Origin: an uncultured Marinoscillum sp.
GTDB taxonomy: Bacteria; Bacteroidota; Bacteroidia; Cytophagales; MED-G16
Direction of reading: 5' to 3'
Length of the DNA: 51,226 nucleotides
Assembly (NCBI GenBank): GCA_902633975.1
Contig: CACPHX010000010.1
Coordinates: forward strand, 1 to 51,226
Shown: in pieces, positions 26,094 to 34,554 of the stretch
How positions within the stretch are numbered: the first letter of the stretch is position 1
Layout of the letters: every line of letters starts with the position of its first letter
Position numbers and translations under genes: made by a program
The notes under the pieces: model-generated
Database searches by the model: none
Told to the model about the DNA's origin: nothing
Seen by the model: the letters and a program-made list of their open reading frames with translations, nothing else

Positions 26094-27742
26094 TTCTTAT
26101 TAACTAAATAATATAAACAAATAGAAAATAAACATGTTAAAGTGGTACCAATTAAATTAAACCATAGATATCCAATCGATTTCCCTAAAACAAAATACAT
26201 AATAAAAACAGTAAGTTGAGATAGTATTGAACCAAAAAAAACATTATTTGATTTTATTTTACTTATAAAGAAAGCAATTAAAAATATACCGAGAACATTT
26301 CCGTATAGAAGTGAAGCAATAATATTGATTGACTCAATTAAATTTTCTTGTTGAGCAAAGAATAATGCTACAAGTATTGATATAAAACCCCAAAAAAGTG
26401 TGAAAATTCTTGACATTAGCACGTCACTTTTATCATTATTTTCCTTTTGAATAAACCTTTTATACATATCAATTGTTGTAATTGCAGACAATGCGCTAAT
26501 TTCAGCTGAGGTTGAGCTCATTGCAGCTGATAATATTAAAGCAATCATTAACCCTATTAATCCCTTTGGGAGATAATTAAGTATGAAATGAAGAAAAATA
26601 AAATCAGTTTCTGGTCTTTGATATGCAAATCCTGTGTCAAGTGCATCAATTTCTAATTGTTTTCTAGACATAGCCAATTCTTTATCTTTATTAATAAGCA
26701 AATTTCTATCAGTCTTGTAATCCTTTATTAATTCTTTTTTTTCTTCAAAAATGATTTTTGATTCCTTAGATACAGACTCTAATAATTCTGGATTATTTTT
26801 TGATTGATAATCAATTAAATTATTATTAAAATTCACAGGAGGCTGATAAACACTATAAAAAACAAAAAGTAAAATACCAATGTATAGAATCAAAAATTGA
26901 AAGGGTATTTTTAAAATAGCATTAAAAATCAGACCAGTTCTACTTTCCTTCTGATCTTTTGCATTGATGTAACGAGACACTTGTGATTGATCTGTGCCAA
27001 AATAAGAGAGAGACAGAAAGAATCCACCTAAAAGTCCAGTCCATAATGTATATTTTTCTTTTGGATCAAAAGAAAAACTAATTGCGTTATTTTTATTAAA
27101 TATTTTGATTATTTCAAACGATTTTGAAAAAGTGATTTGATCAAGAATGTAAGAGTTTAAATAATAGAAGGAAACAACTAAGCCAATTAGAATGACATAC
27201 ATTTGGTATTTTTGAGTGTAACTTACTGCTTTGCTACCACCAATAACTGTATATAGAATAACTAATATTCCAACAAAAATAACTGTTAGTTGTAGTTCCC
27301 AACCTAATACAGCAGTTAAAATAATAGAAGGAGCATATATTGTTACTCCGCTTTGAAATCCTCTCTGCAGTAGAAAAAAAAATGAGGTTAATGTTCTTAC
27401 TTTTAAATCAAATCTTTTTTCTAAATACTGATATGCAGTAAAAACTTTTGAACCGTAATATCTGGGAATAAAAAAGATTGATACCACTATAAGAGCAAGA
27501 GGCATACCAAAATAATTTTGAATAAAACTCATTCCTTCAGCATAACCTTGACCTGGTGTAGAGATAAAGGTTATCGCGCTAGCTTGTGTTGCCATTACAG
27601 ATAAGCCGATTGTTGACCAGCTTAGGGATCTATCTCCAAGAATATATGATTTTAAATTTTTATTCTGATAGTTTTTATAAACACCGTAAAATGCAATGAA
27701 AAGAAGAATTAGGGTAAATACTAAAAAGTCCAGATTGCTCAT
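26090..27742 (-). CDS. sodium:solute symporter (SSS family)
   Basis: A 550-residue transporter with about 13 hydrophobic segments and SSS landmarks: DRSLSWSTIGLSVMATQASAITFISTPGQGYAEG near the N-terminus, VIGGSKAVSYTQKYQM, and ILSAAMSSTSAEISALSAITTIDMY. A polar insert of about 60-70 residues (around 300-370, rich in K/E) separates two membrane segments; similar inserts occur in other Bacteroidota members. The substrate is unknown; the coupled dehydrogenase gene hints at an organic acid. Upstream, a CAAATATA (27826-27833, minus-strand TATATTTG) could be a -7 promoter element. Confidence 0.92.
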   Translation of the reverse strand: MSNLDFLVFTLILLFIAFYGVYKNYQNKNLKSYILGDRSLSWSTIGLSVMATQASAITFISTPGQGYAEGMSFIQNYFGMPLALIVVSIFFIPRYYGSKVFTAYQYLEKRFDLKVRTLTSFFFLLQRGFQSGVTIYAPSIILTAVLGWELQLTVIFVGILVILYTVIGGSKAVSYTQKYQMYVILIGLVVSFYYLNSYILDQITFSKSFEIIKIFNKNNAISFSFDPKEKYTLWTGLLGGFFLSLSYFGTDQSQVSRYINAKDQKESRTGLIFNAILKIPFQFLILYIGILLFVFYSVYQPPVNFNNNLIDYQSKNNPELLESVSKESKIIFEEKKELIKDYKTDRNLLINKDKELAMSRKQLEIDALDTGFAYQRPETDFIFLHFILNYLPKGLIGLMIALILSAAMSSTSAEISALSAITTIDMYKRFIQKENNDKSDVLMSRIFTLFWGFISILVALFFAQQENLIESINIIASLLYGNVLGIFLIAFFISKIKSNNVFFGSILSQLTVFIMYFVLGKSIGYLWFNLIGTTLTCLFSICLYYLVNKK

Positions 27743-27833
27743 AGGTAGGTAAATACTGTTAAGAATATAATGTAAACGATCAGTATTATAAGTACTAACT
27801 TATATAGATCTGAGAAATTCATTCCCAAATATA

Positions 27834-28985
27834 TTAAATAGTATCTGAATAATATGATTTAATATTATCCCTTAAATTATAATTTGATGACATAGATTCT
27901 GCATAGGCTCCGCATGAATATATAACTACGAAATCACCTCTTTTAGACTCTACCATTTCATAATCTCTTGCAAAAGTATCAGTACTTTCACAAATTGGTC
28001 CTACAATATCATAAGCCTCTATTTTAATGCTACTTGATGAGATATTAGATATTTTATGTTTACTATTATACAAAGCTGGTCTTATAAGATTGTTCATACC
28101 TGAATCCAATACTATAAAATTCTTATTATATGATTTTTTGGTATAGAGAATTTTAGAGATTAAAAATCCACACTGACCTACAATTGATCTGCCGAGTTCA
28201 AAATGTATTGATTGATTATTTTTAAGCCTAATCTTAGAGTTAAATAAATGTAAAAAATCTTTAAAATTTGATTCTAAATTATTCTTAGGATCCATGTAAT
28301 CAATTCCAAGACCACCACCAACATTTATCTTTTTTATTTTAACTCCATTTTCTTCTAGGTATGATATTGTCTCATTGGTTATTTTACAAAGTTTCTCAAA
28401 TGGTGAAAGGTTTAATATTTGAGAACCTATGTGAAAATGAATCCCTGAAATTTTAATATTTGATAATTTATTATAATCTGAAAATTTTGAGATATCCTCA
28501 AGTTGGACACCAAACTTATCATCTTTAGATCCAGTCTGAATTTTTTTATTTGTTTCAGAAAATATATTAGGGTTTATTCTTATTGATACCTCAGTTTTTT
28601 TCGATTGTTTTTTTGATAATTGGTTAATTACATCTAATTCCTGAAATGATTCTACATTAAAATATGCAATATCATTTTTAATAGCCATTTTTATTTCTTC
28701 ATCTGTTTTTCCTACTCCGGCAAAGACTATATCTTTTGAGTCAAAACCTTGATCTAAACAGTGTTTTATTTCATTATAACTTACAGCATCTATCCCAAGA
28801 TTATAGGATTTCACTATTTCAAGAATTCTTTTATTTGTATTTGATTTTACAGAAAAATGAACTTTATTATTGGATCTAAGAGAGTTACTTAATGATTTGA
28901 GATTATTTCTTAGTATGTCAAGATCATAATAATAAAAAGGTGTAGGCAGGTTTTTAAACTTCTTAACTAAATCAGAAGAAAACAT
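27834..28985 (-). CDS. lysA: diaminopimelate decarboxylase
   Basis: A 383-residue fold-type III PLP enzyme making lysine from meso-diaminopimelate. Motifs are FYYYDLDILRNNL, the PLP-lysine segment HFSVKSNTN, GIHFHIGSQ, VGGGLGIDY, the ELGRSIVGQCG region and GPICESTDTFARD with the specificity Cys near the end. It is slightly shorter than the usual 400-420 residues, mainly at the ends. It lies 9 bases after rplT on the same strand and is probably read from the thrS-infC-rpmI-rplT transcript, which is not its usual company. Confidence 0.94.
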   Translation of the reverse strand: MFSSDLVKKFKNLPTPFYYYDLDILRNNLKSLSNSLRSNNKVHFSVKSNTNKRILEIVKSYNLGIDAVSYNEIKHCLDQGFDSKDIVFAGVGKTDEEIKMAIKNDIAYFNVESFQELDVINQLSKKQSKKTEVSIRINPNIFSETNKKIQTGSKDDKFGVQLEDISKFSDYNKLSNIKISGIHFHIGSQILNLSPFEKLCKITNETISYLEENGVKIKKINVGGGLGIDYMDPKNNLESNFKDFLHLFNSKIRLKNNQSIHFELGRSIVGQCGFLISKILYTKKSYNKNFIVLDSGMNNLIRPALYNSKHKISNISSSSIKIEAYDIVGPICESTDTFARDYEMVESKRGDFVVIYSCGAYAESMSSNYNLRDNIKSYYSDTI

Positions 28986-28994
28986 TAAAATAAA

Positions 28995-29339
28995 TTACGA
29001 AACAGATTTTAAAATTTGCTTGAAAGAATCAGGATCATTCATTGCAATATCAGCTAAAACCTTTCTATTTAAATTAATATTAGATTTTTTTAATTTACCT
29101 ATAAACTCAGAATATGACATTCCACCTTCCCTGACAGCGGCATTAATTCTTTGTATCCACAGGCTTCTAATCTCTCTTTTCTTGGTCCTTCTATGGACAT
29201 AGGAATATTGTAGGGCCTTCTCAACAGCATTTTTAGCAACAGTCCAAACATTTTTTCTTCTACCAAAATAACCTTTGGCCTGTTTTAGAATTTTCTTTTT
29301 TTTCGCTTTTGCAGCTACTAGATTTCTTGATCTTGGCAT
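28995..29339 (-). CDS. rplT: 50S ribosomal protein L20
   Basis: A 114-residue L20 with the expected basic N-terminal tail ([25 protein letters not shown]) and the globular part [31 protein letters not shown]. It binds 23S rRNA early in large-subunit assembly. It follows rpmI by 11 bases in the conserved infC-rpmI-rplT order, where L20 often represses its own operon in other bacteria. I saw no obvious L20-binding RNA mimic. Confidence 0.97.
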   Translation of the reverse strand: MPRSRNLVAAKAKKKKILKQAKGYFGRRKNVWTVAKNAVEKALQYSYVHRRTKKREIRSLWIQRINAAVREGGMSYSEFIGKLKKSNINLNRKVLADIAMNDPDSFKQILKSVS

Positions 29340-29350
29340 AATTATAAAAT

Positions 29351-29539
29351 TTAAATCATTCTTTTAATGTTCTTCTCATCAGATTTATTAACCATTGATG
29401 TTTTAGTAAGGTTTCTTTTCTGTTTCGTCTCTTTTTTAGTCAAAATGTGATTTTTAAAAGCGTTTTTTCTCTTGATCTTACCAGTACCAGTAAGTTTAAA
29501 TCTTTTTTTTGCTCCTGACTTAGTTTTTACTTTAGGCAT
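29351..29539 (-). CDS. rpmI: 50S ribosomal protein L35
   Basis: A 62-residue L35: [21 protein letters not shown], a basic core with [17 protein letters not shown], and a short C-terminal end. The length is normal. It sits three bases after infC and 11 before rplT, as in most bacteria. Confidence 0.97.
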   Translation of the reverse strand: MPKVKTKSGAKKRFKLTGTGKIKRKNAFKNHILTKKETKQKRNLTKTSMVNKSDEKNIKRMI

Positions 29540-29542
29540 AAT

Positions 29543-30079
29543 TTATTTTTTTGGTGATAACATTAAAAACATTCTTTTTCCCTCTAATTTAGGTAATTCT
29601 TCTACATTAGCATAATCTTCTAGAGCTTGAGCTAATTTTAGAAGTAAAATTTCTCCCCTCTCCTTGAATACAATTGTTCTTCCATAGAAGTGAACATATG
29701 CTTTAACTTTAGCTCCACTTTCTAAAAATTTTATTGCATGCTTTAATTTAAAATTAAAATCATGCTCATCTGTGTTTGGGCCAAATCGAATTTCTTTAAG
29801 GACAGTCTTTTGAGCATTTGATCTAATAGACTTCTGCTTCTTTTTCTGCATATACTTGAACTTAGAATAGTCAATAATTTTACAGACAGGTGGATCTGAG
29901 TTTGGAGAAATCTCAACTAAATCAAGTCCTTGTTGTCTAGCCATCTCTTTTGCCTTATTTATTGGGTAAATATTAACATCAACATTATCACCAACGACTC
30001 TTACCATATTGGAGGTGATTCTATCGTTTACTCGATGTTTTTCCTCAGGTTTTCGCCAGTTTCTTTTTTTTCTATTAAT
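29543..30079 (-). CDS. infC: translation initiation factor IF-3, non-AUG start
   Basis: IF-3 prevents premature subunit joining and checks the initiator tRNA. The first ATG (30007) would remove the conserved N-terminal part. Reading upstream in frame gives NRKKRNWRKPEEKHRVNDRI, where RVND.I is a hallmark of IF-3. The frame is open back to a TAA at 30101-30103 and contains no ATG, GTG or TTG. The possible starts are ATT at 30079 (used here), ATC at 30085, ATA at 30091 or ATT at 30094. IF-3 genes in other bacteria use AUU-type starts so that IF-3 represses its own translation. The rest (LVEISPNSDPPVCKI, KEIRFGPNTDEHDFNFKLKHA) is standard, giving about 178 residues. Confidence 0.92.
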   Translation of the reverse strand: MNRKKRNWRKPEEKHRVNDRITSNMVRVVGDNVDVNIYPINKAKEMARQQGLDLVEISPNSDPPVCKIIDYSKFKYMQKKKQKSIRSNAQKTVLKEIRFGPNTDEHDFNFKLKHAIKFLESGAKVKAYVHFYGRTIVFKERGEILLLKLAQALEDYANVEELPKLEGKRMFLMLSPKK

Positions 30080-30154
30080 ACTGATTTTTATAATCTTTAA
30101 TTAAAAATATCTGCAAATATCTCAATTATTTAAAAAAATAAAAGGAAAACATGA

Positions 30155-32098
30155 TTAATTTGTGGCATTAGATAATTCTTCTTGAATACCCACAATAAAG
30201 TCTTTTACAACCTTTTTTCCAATATCTCCCTCTGTTTTCTTCCTTACTGAAACCGAGTTAGATTCCATCTCTTTATCACCTACAATTAGCATATATGGTA
30301 TTTTTTTTAATTCAGCGTCTCTGACCTTCTTTGAAATCTTTTCATTTCTTTTATCTACACTTGTCCTAAAACCCTTATCAATCAACGTCGCATTAATCTT
30401 TTCAGCGTATTGTATTACGTTCTCGTTTATTGGTAAGATTATAGTCTGTTCTGGTGCCAGCCATAAAGGAAAATTACCTTCACAATGTTCAATTAAAATA
30501 GCAATAAATCTCTCTAATGAGCCAAAAGGAGCACGATGTATTAGAACAGGAGTTTTTTTCTCATTGTTTTTATCCACATAAGTTAAATTAAATCTTTGTG
30601 GTAGCTGATAATCTACTTGTATTGTGCCTAATTGCCATTCTCTTTCAAGAGAATCTCTTACCATAAAGTCTATTTTAGGACCATAAAAGGCAGCCTCTCC
30701 GTACTCAACGACAGCATCGATGCCTTTTACCTTAACAGATTCTATCAAATCATTTTCTGCTTTATCCCAGAGCTTTTCATCACCCATATATTTAGTATTG
30801 TCATCTTTATCTCTTAATGATATCTGTACTTTAAAATTTTCAAAAGATAATGACTTAAAAACTTTAAGAATTAAATCCATAACGCCTATAACCTCATCTT
30901 TAACCTGATCTATCGTACAAAATATATGTGCATCATCTTGTGTAAACCCTCTAACTCTAGTCATTCCATGAAGTTCACCACTCTGCTCGTATCTGTAAAC
31001 GGTTCCAAATTCAGCTATTCTATAAGGTAAATCTTTATAAGAGTGTGGTTTAAAGTTATATATCTCACAATGATGTGGACAGTTCATAGGCTTAAGAAGA
31101 TATTCGTCATTATCTGAAGGAACCTGAATAGGTTGGAATGATGATTCACCATATTTTTCGTAATGACCTGATGTAACATATAATTCTTTAGATCCTATGT
31201 GAGGAGTAGTTACATGCTGGTAACCCTGTTTTTTTTGTTCTTTATACATAAAATCAATCAGCTTTTCTCTTACAATATGACCGTTTGGAAGCCATATAGG
31301 TAAACCCTGCCCTACTTTTTCACTAAATAGAAATAACTCAAGTTCTTTTCCTATTTTTCTGTGGTCACGCTTCTTAGCTTCCTCTAATTTTAACATGTAA
31401 TCATCTAGTAATTCCTGCTTAGGAAATGATATAGCATAAAGCCTTGTTAATTGTTTATTTTTCTCATCTCCCTTCCAGTAAGCACCAGCTACATTTAAAA
31501 TTTTGATTGATTTAATAAATTTTGAAGATGGTACATGTGGTCCTTTACAAAGATCTGTGAAATTACCTTGATTGTAGAATGTAATCTTTCCATCATCAAG
31601 ATCTTCTAAAAGTTCTAATTTATATTCGTCACCTTTATCTTTAAAATATTTAATAGCCTCTTTTTTAGATATTTTTTTTCTTTCAAAACTTAAATTTTTT
31701 GAACATAACTCAATGAATTTTTTCTCAATTTTAGATGTATTAATTCCTGATGAATCATATTCCATAAAATCAATATCATAATAAAATCCGTTATCAATAG
31801 GAGGACCGATTCCAAATTTAACACCTGGATAAAGTGATTCAACTGCTTCGGCAAGTAGGTGAGCTGATGAGTGCCAGAAAATCTTTTTTCCTTCTATATC
31901 ATCCCATGTAAAAAATTTGATAGATCCATTCTCCGTTAATTCAGTTGATAAATCAATATGAACGTCATTAAATGATGCAACTAATATTTTTTTAGCTAGA
32001 CTGTTACTAATACTTTTTGCAATCTCTAGTGATGATATTCCAGATTTATATTCTTTGACTGAGGAATCTGGGAAACTGATTTTAATTTGATTACTCAC
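30155..32098 (-). CDS. thrS: threonyl-tRNA synthetase
   Basis: A full-length 647-residue class II ThrRS. It has an N-terminal TGS domain (about 1-60), an editing domain with HSSAHLLAEAVE (about 75-85) and LCKGPHVPS, and a catalytic core with the zinc ligands in LKPMNCPHH, HIF and IHRAPFGSLERF. Motif 2 is YRYEQSGELHGMTRVRGFTQDDAHIF. The C-terminal anticodon-binding domain is LAPEQTIILPIN onward. It starts immediately after the nitroreductase stop (32098/32099) and precedes infC, whose leader of about 75 bases may hold its own promoter or control element. Confidence 0.97.
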   Translation of the reverse strand: MSNQIKISFPDSSVKEYKSGISSLEIAKSISNSLAKKILVASFNDVHIDLSTELTENGSIKFFTWDDIEGKKIFWHSSAHLLAEAVESLYPGVKFGIGPPIDNGFYYDIDFMEYDSSGINTSKIEKKFIELCSKNLSFERKKISKKEAIKYFKDKGDEYKLELLEDLDDGKITFYNQGNFTDLCKGPHVPSSKFIKSIKILNVAGAYWKGDEKNKQLTRLYAISFPKQELLDDYMLKLEEAKKRDHRKIGKELELFLFSEKVGQGLPIWLPNGHIVREKLIDFMYKEQKKQGYQHVTTPHIGSKELYVTSGHYEKYGESSFQPIQVPSDNDEYLLKPMNCPHHCEIYNFKPHSYKDLPYRIAEFGTVYRYEQSGELHGMTRVRGFTQDDAHIFCTIDQVKDEVIGVMDLILKVFKSLSFENFKVQISLRDKDDNTKYMGDEKLWDKAENDLIESVKVKGIDAVVEYGEAAFYGPKIDFMVRDSLEREWQLGTIQVDYQLPQRFNLTYVDKNNEKKTPVLIHRAPFGSLERFIAILIEHCEGNFPLWLAPEQTIILPINENVIQYAEKINATLIDKGFRTSVDKRNEKISKKVRDAELKKIPYMLIVGDKEMESNSVSVRKKTEGDIGKKVVKDFIVGIQEELSNATN

Positions 32099-32902
32099 CT
32101 AAACTTCTTTTATAAAAATTTTATTATCAAACCTTAACTGCTTCCCATAAACACCTTTATTCTCTCTCTTTCCTGCACTAATTGCCATACAAATTTGTGC
32201 TTTATTGGGTAATTTAAGAATTTTTTTAACTCTTGTTGAATCCAATCCTTCCATTGGGCATGTGTCATAACCATAAGCCCTCATTGATAGCATAAAATTT
32301 TGACAAGCAAGGGCAGTAGTCTTTTGAGACCAAACTTTCATATCACTAAACGATGTTGGCTCTCTTGGTATAGTTCTAAATGGTCCAAGAAAAAAAATTA
32401 AAAGTTTTTTAAGAAACCCAAAAAGATTCAAAAAACCTTGATTATAAGCATATTTAGTAATTTTTCCATAATAATTTAAAACACTATTTGGAGGATTATC
32501 TCTGGTATTTATATAATCTAACATCATGTCATTATTTCTTCTCCAGTGATCAGGTCTTGCAACAAAGACAAATAACTCTTTAGCTGTTTTAGCTGCAGGT
32601 TGTGAAAAACAAGCTTTTATGAGTTTATCCTTATTATCTTTTGATCTGACCCAATAAATCTCCCATGTCTGTAGATTTGAGGATGTAGGTGCCTTTAATG
32701 CATTTTCTAAGCATTTATTAATTATTTTTTCTGGTATATCCTCATCAGTGTATACACGTACACTTCTTCTAGTATCTAAAACTTTTTGAAATTCTTTAGA
32801 ATTAATTTTTGGTAACGGAGGTGAATTATCTTTTAAATTCTTATTATTAGAATTCCTATCATTTTTAATGTCTGAAAGGATGGATGAAATGCCCATCTTC
32901 AA
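32099..32902 (-). CDS. nitroreductase-family flavoprotein
   Basis: A 267-residue protein of the FMN-binding nitroreductase superfamily. It shows DTRRSVRVYTDEDIPEKII with the FMN-contacting Arg residues, KAPTSSNLQTWEIYWV, ACQNFMLSMRAYGYDTCPMEGLD (the FMN phosphate-side helix) and the terminal AISAGKRENKGVYG. An extra segment around 145-185 (FLNLFGFLKKLLIFFLGPFRTI) is more hydrophobic than usual. The electron acceptor is unknown. It follows the S24-type regulator gene by 16 bases and abuts thrS, so all three are probably on one transcript. Confidence 0.87.
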   Translation of the reverse strand: MKMGISSILSDIKNDRNSNNKNLKDNSPPLPKINSKEFQKVLDTRRSVRVYTDEDIPEKIINKCLENALKAPTSSNLQTWEIYWVRSKDNKDKLIKACFSQPAAKTAKELFVFVARPDHWRRNNDMMLDYINTRDNPPNSVLNYYGKITKYAYNQGFLNLFGFLKKLLIFFLGPFRTIPREPTSFSDMKVWSQKTTALACQNFMLSMRAYGYDTCPMEGLDSTRVKKILKLPNKAQICMAISAGKRENKGVYGKQLRFDNKIFIKEV

Positions 32903-32918
32903 AATTATATAAAAAAGA

Positions 32919-33683
32919 TTATAACTTATTCTTTAGCTGATCCAAATTAGAATATAGGTTATTTATATCCTCCTTAAGAGTACTATACTCATTATCAGGT
33001 CTTGGCAGGTCTAGACTAAAAAATGCAATTGCTTCCCAAATTTCAATAATATCATCGTTATTCACATCATATGGTTCGTATTTTTTATTATCAGAAATTA
33101 ATTGAATAGTGTTTTCTTTGGTTTCTACTCTTTTATAAACTATTCCATCGTCTTTAGTAAGAATAATATATGTCTTTCCATCTCTAAGAAAATCAATACT
33201 TTCTATATATTTTCCAATTACAATACTTCCAGAGGTTATAGGCAACATTGAATCACCTTTAATTTCAAATGCTCTATGTGTACCAGAAAAATGAAGGAAT
33301 GGTAATTGAAACTTAGGAAGGCTCTCTATAAACTCAAAGTCAGAATAAGAGTTAGTATAACCTGCTGAAGCTTTTTGATTAATTAACTCTATATTTTCGT
33401 CTCCTTCTTTATCTACAGTGATTGAGAGCACTTTAACTTTTTGACTATTATCATCAAGGTAGTTTTCTTCTCTTAACTTAGAAACATCTTTCCTTAATAT
33501 ATTATCTAGCGAAATTGAAAATACTTCACACATCTTCAATAAGTTATTTAATCTTGGGTCAGATCTACCCTCTTCATAGGCACCAACCAAAGATCTTTTA
33601 ATGCCAATCTTGTTAGAAAACTTTTCTTGAGTCCAACCCTTTTTCTTTCTAAGATGTCTTATATTTTCGTTAATTTTAACCAT
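32919..33683 (-). CDS. XRE/LexA-like transcriptional regulator with S24 autoprotease domain
   Basis: A 254-residue repressor-type protein. It has an N-terminal Cro/CI helix-turn-helix (about 5-62; TQEKFSNKIGIKRSLVGAYEEGRSDP), a linker, then a peptidase S24 domain. The S24 features are complete: a possible Ala107-Gly108 cleavage site in QKASAGY, the nucleophile Ser145 in IKGDSMLPI, and the general-base Lys184 in IVYKRVE. A short coiled-coil-like tail (about 230-254) follows. Such regulators self-cleave when RecA filament or another signal is present. The gene faces a set of dyad repeats (33684-33742) that look like its own operators. It heads a minus-strand run into nitroreductase and thrS. 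The inducing signal is unknown. Confidence 0.88.
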   Translation of the reverse strand: MVKINENIRHLRKKKGWTQEKFSNKIGIKRSLVGAYEEGRSDPRLNNLLKMCEVFSISLDNILRKDVSKLREENYLDDNSQKVKVLSITVDKEGDENIELINQKASAGYTNSYSDFEFIESLPKFQLPFLHFSGTHRAFEIKGDSMLPITSGSIVIGKYIESIDFLRDGKTYIILTKDDGIVYKRVETKENTIQLISDNKKYEPYDVNNDDIIEIWEAIAFFSLDLPRPDNEYSTLKEDINNLYSNLDQLKNKL

Positions 33684-33742
33684 AATTACTATAATTATTA
33701 GTAATTATACAAATATTATTTGAATTACTAAAATATTTAGTA
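33684..33742. promoter_or_regulatory. dyad-symmetric operator region between divergent genes
   Basis: Two inverted repeats fill the 58-base gap. Dyad 1 is AATTACTA (33684-33691), seven bases, TAGTAATT (33699-33706), and abuts the regulator's ATG. Dyad 2 is TACTAAA (33726-33732), three bases, TTTAGTA (33736-33742), and touches the sulfotransferase ATG. An inner CAAAT-ATT-ATTTG (33710-33722) lies between them. The shared TTACTA/TAGTAA core fits cooperative binding of a dimeric CI/LexA-like repressor, most simply the regulator encoded at 32919-33683. Confidence 0.6.
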
Positions 33743-34554
33743 TGAAAAATTCTGAAAAGGAGATATATTTTCATGTAGGATTAGCAAAGACAGGTTCAAC
33801 TTTTCTTCAAAACAACTTCTTCCCCAAATTAAAAGACATTAAATATATAAGCACACACAAGTATTGGAGATGTATTAATATAATCAAAAGAACAAACCAT
33901 AAGTCATACCTGATATCAAGAGAATTTGATAGACAATTTGAGTTTGAGGTGAAAAAAATTCTTAAAGAATTTCCACAGACAAAAATTATTGTTGTTTTTA
34001 GAAAACATGATAAGTGGATATCTTCTCAATTTAAGAGATATTCAAAAAATGGATATCATTGGAGTTTTGAGAAATTTTATAATAACAATAATACAGGATT
34101 TTGGAGAAAGGAAGATATGCTATATTCTATCAAAATGGATATTATAAAGAAGTACTCTAATAATAAACCATTGGTTTTAAGGTTTGAAGAACTAAAAGAA
34201 AACCCACATTCTTACTTGTCAAAAATATCAAATTATACTGGATCAAGGTATTCAAAAAGTGACATATCATTAAATGTTGTTCATGGTTCTTGGTCAGAAA
34301 AACAACTTATATTTTTAAAAAAGTTTTGTAGTATATTCAAAAAAAATCCACCTGAATATTATGCAAACAACAAAATACTTCACTGGCTACTTTACAGACC
34401 CTGGTGGCTTCTTTTTCATTTTGTGATGTATTTTGCATACTTCTTACCTAAATCATATATAATAAAAAAACCACTTATAGATAAGGAGTATCTTTCAAAA
34501 TCAATGAAAAAATATGATAATGACTGGAAAAAGATATTAAGTATATCAGATTAA
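33742..34554 (+). CDS. sulfotransferase-like protein
   Basis: A 270-residue protein. The N-terminal HVGLAKTGSTFLQNNFF (about 9-25) matches the PAPS 5'-phosphosulfate-binding loop of sulfotransferases (G-x-x-K-T/S-G-S/T-T). IVVFRKHDKWISSQFKRYSK (about 83-102) fits the 3'-phosphate-binding R...S segment. Its acceptor is unknown; in this family it may be a polysaccharide, lipid or protein. A hydrophobic stretch near 213-235 (WLLYRPWWLLFHFVMYFAYFL) may associate it with the membrane. It is a lone gene, divergent from the S24 regulator across the dyad region. Its stop shares TTAA (34551-34554) with the stop of the convergent VPS10-like gene. Confidence 0.75.
   Translation: MKNSEKEIYFHVGLAKTGSTFLQNNFFPKLKDIKYISTHKYWRCINIIKRTNHKSYLISREFDRQFEFEVKKILKEFPQTKIIVVFRKHDKWISSQFKRYSKNGYHWSFEKFYNNNNTGFWRKEDMLYSIKMDIIKKYSNNKPLVLRFEELKENPHSYLSKISNYTGSRYSKSDISLNVVHGSWSEKQLIFLKKFCSIFKKNPPEYYANNKILHWLLYRPWWLLFHFVMYFAYFLPKSYIIKKPLIDKEYLSKSMKKYDNDWKKILSISD

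Noticed and set aside
26910..27000. Polar insert in the SSS symporter as a fused extra domain
   Set aside because: It is a low-complexity K/E-rich loop between two membrane segments and shows no domain motif; related transporters carry similar loops.
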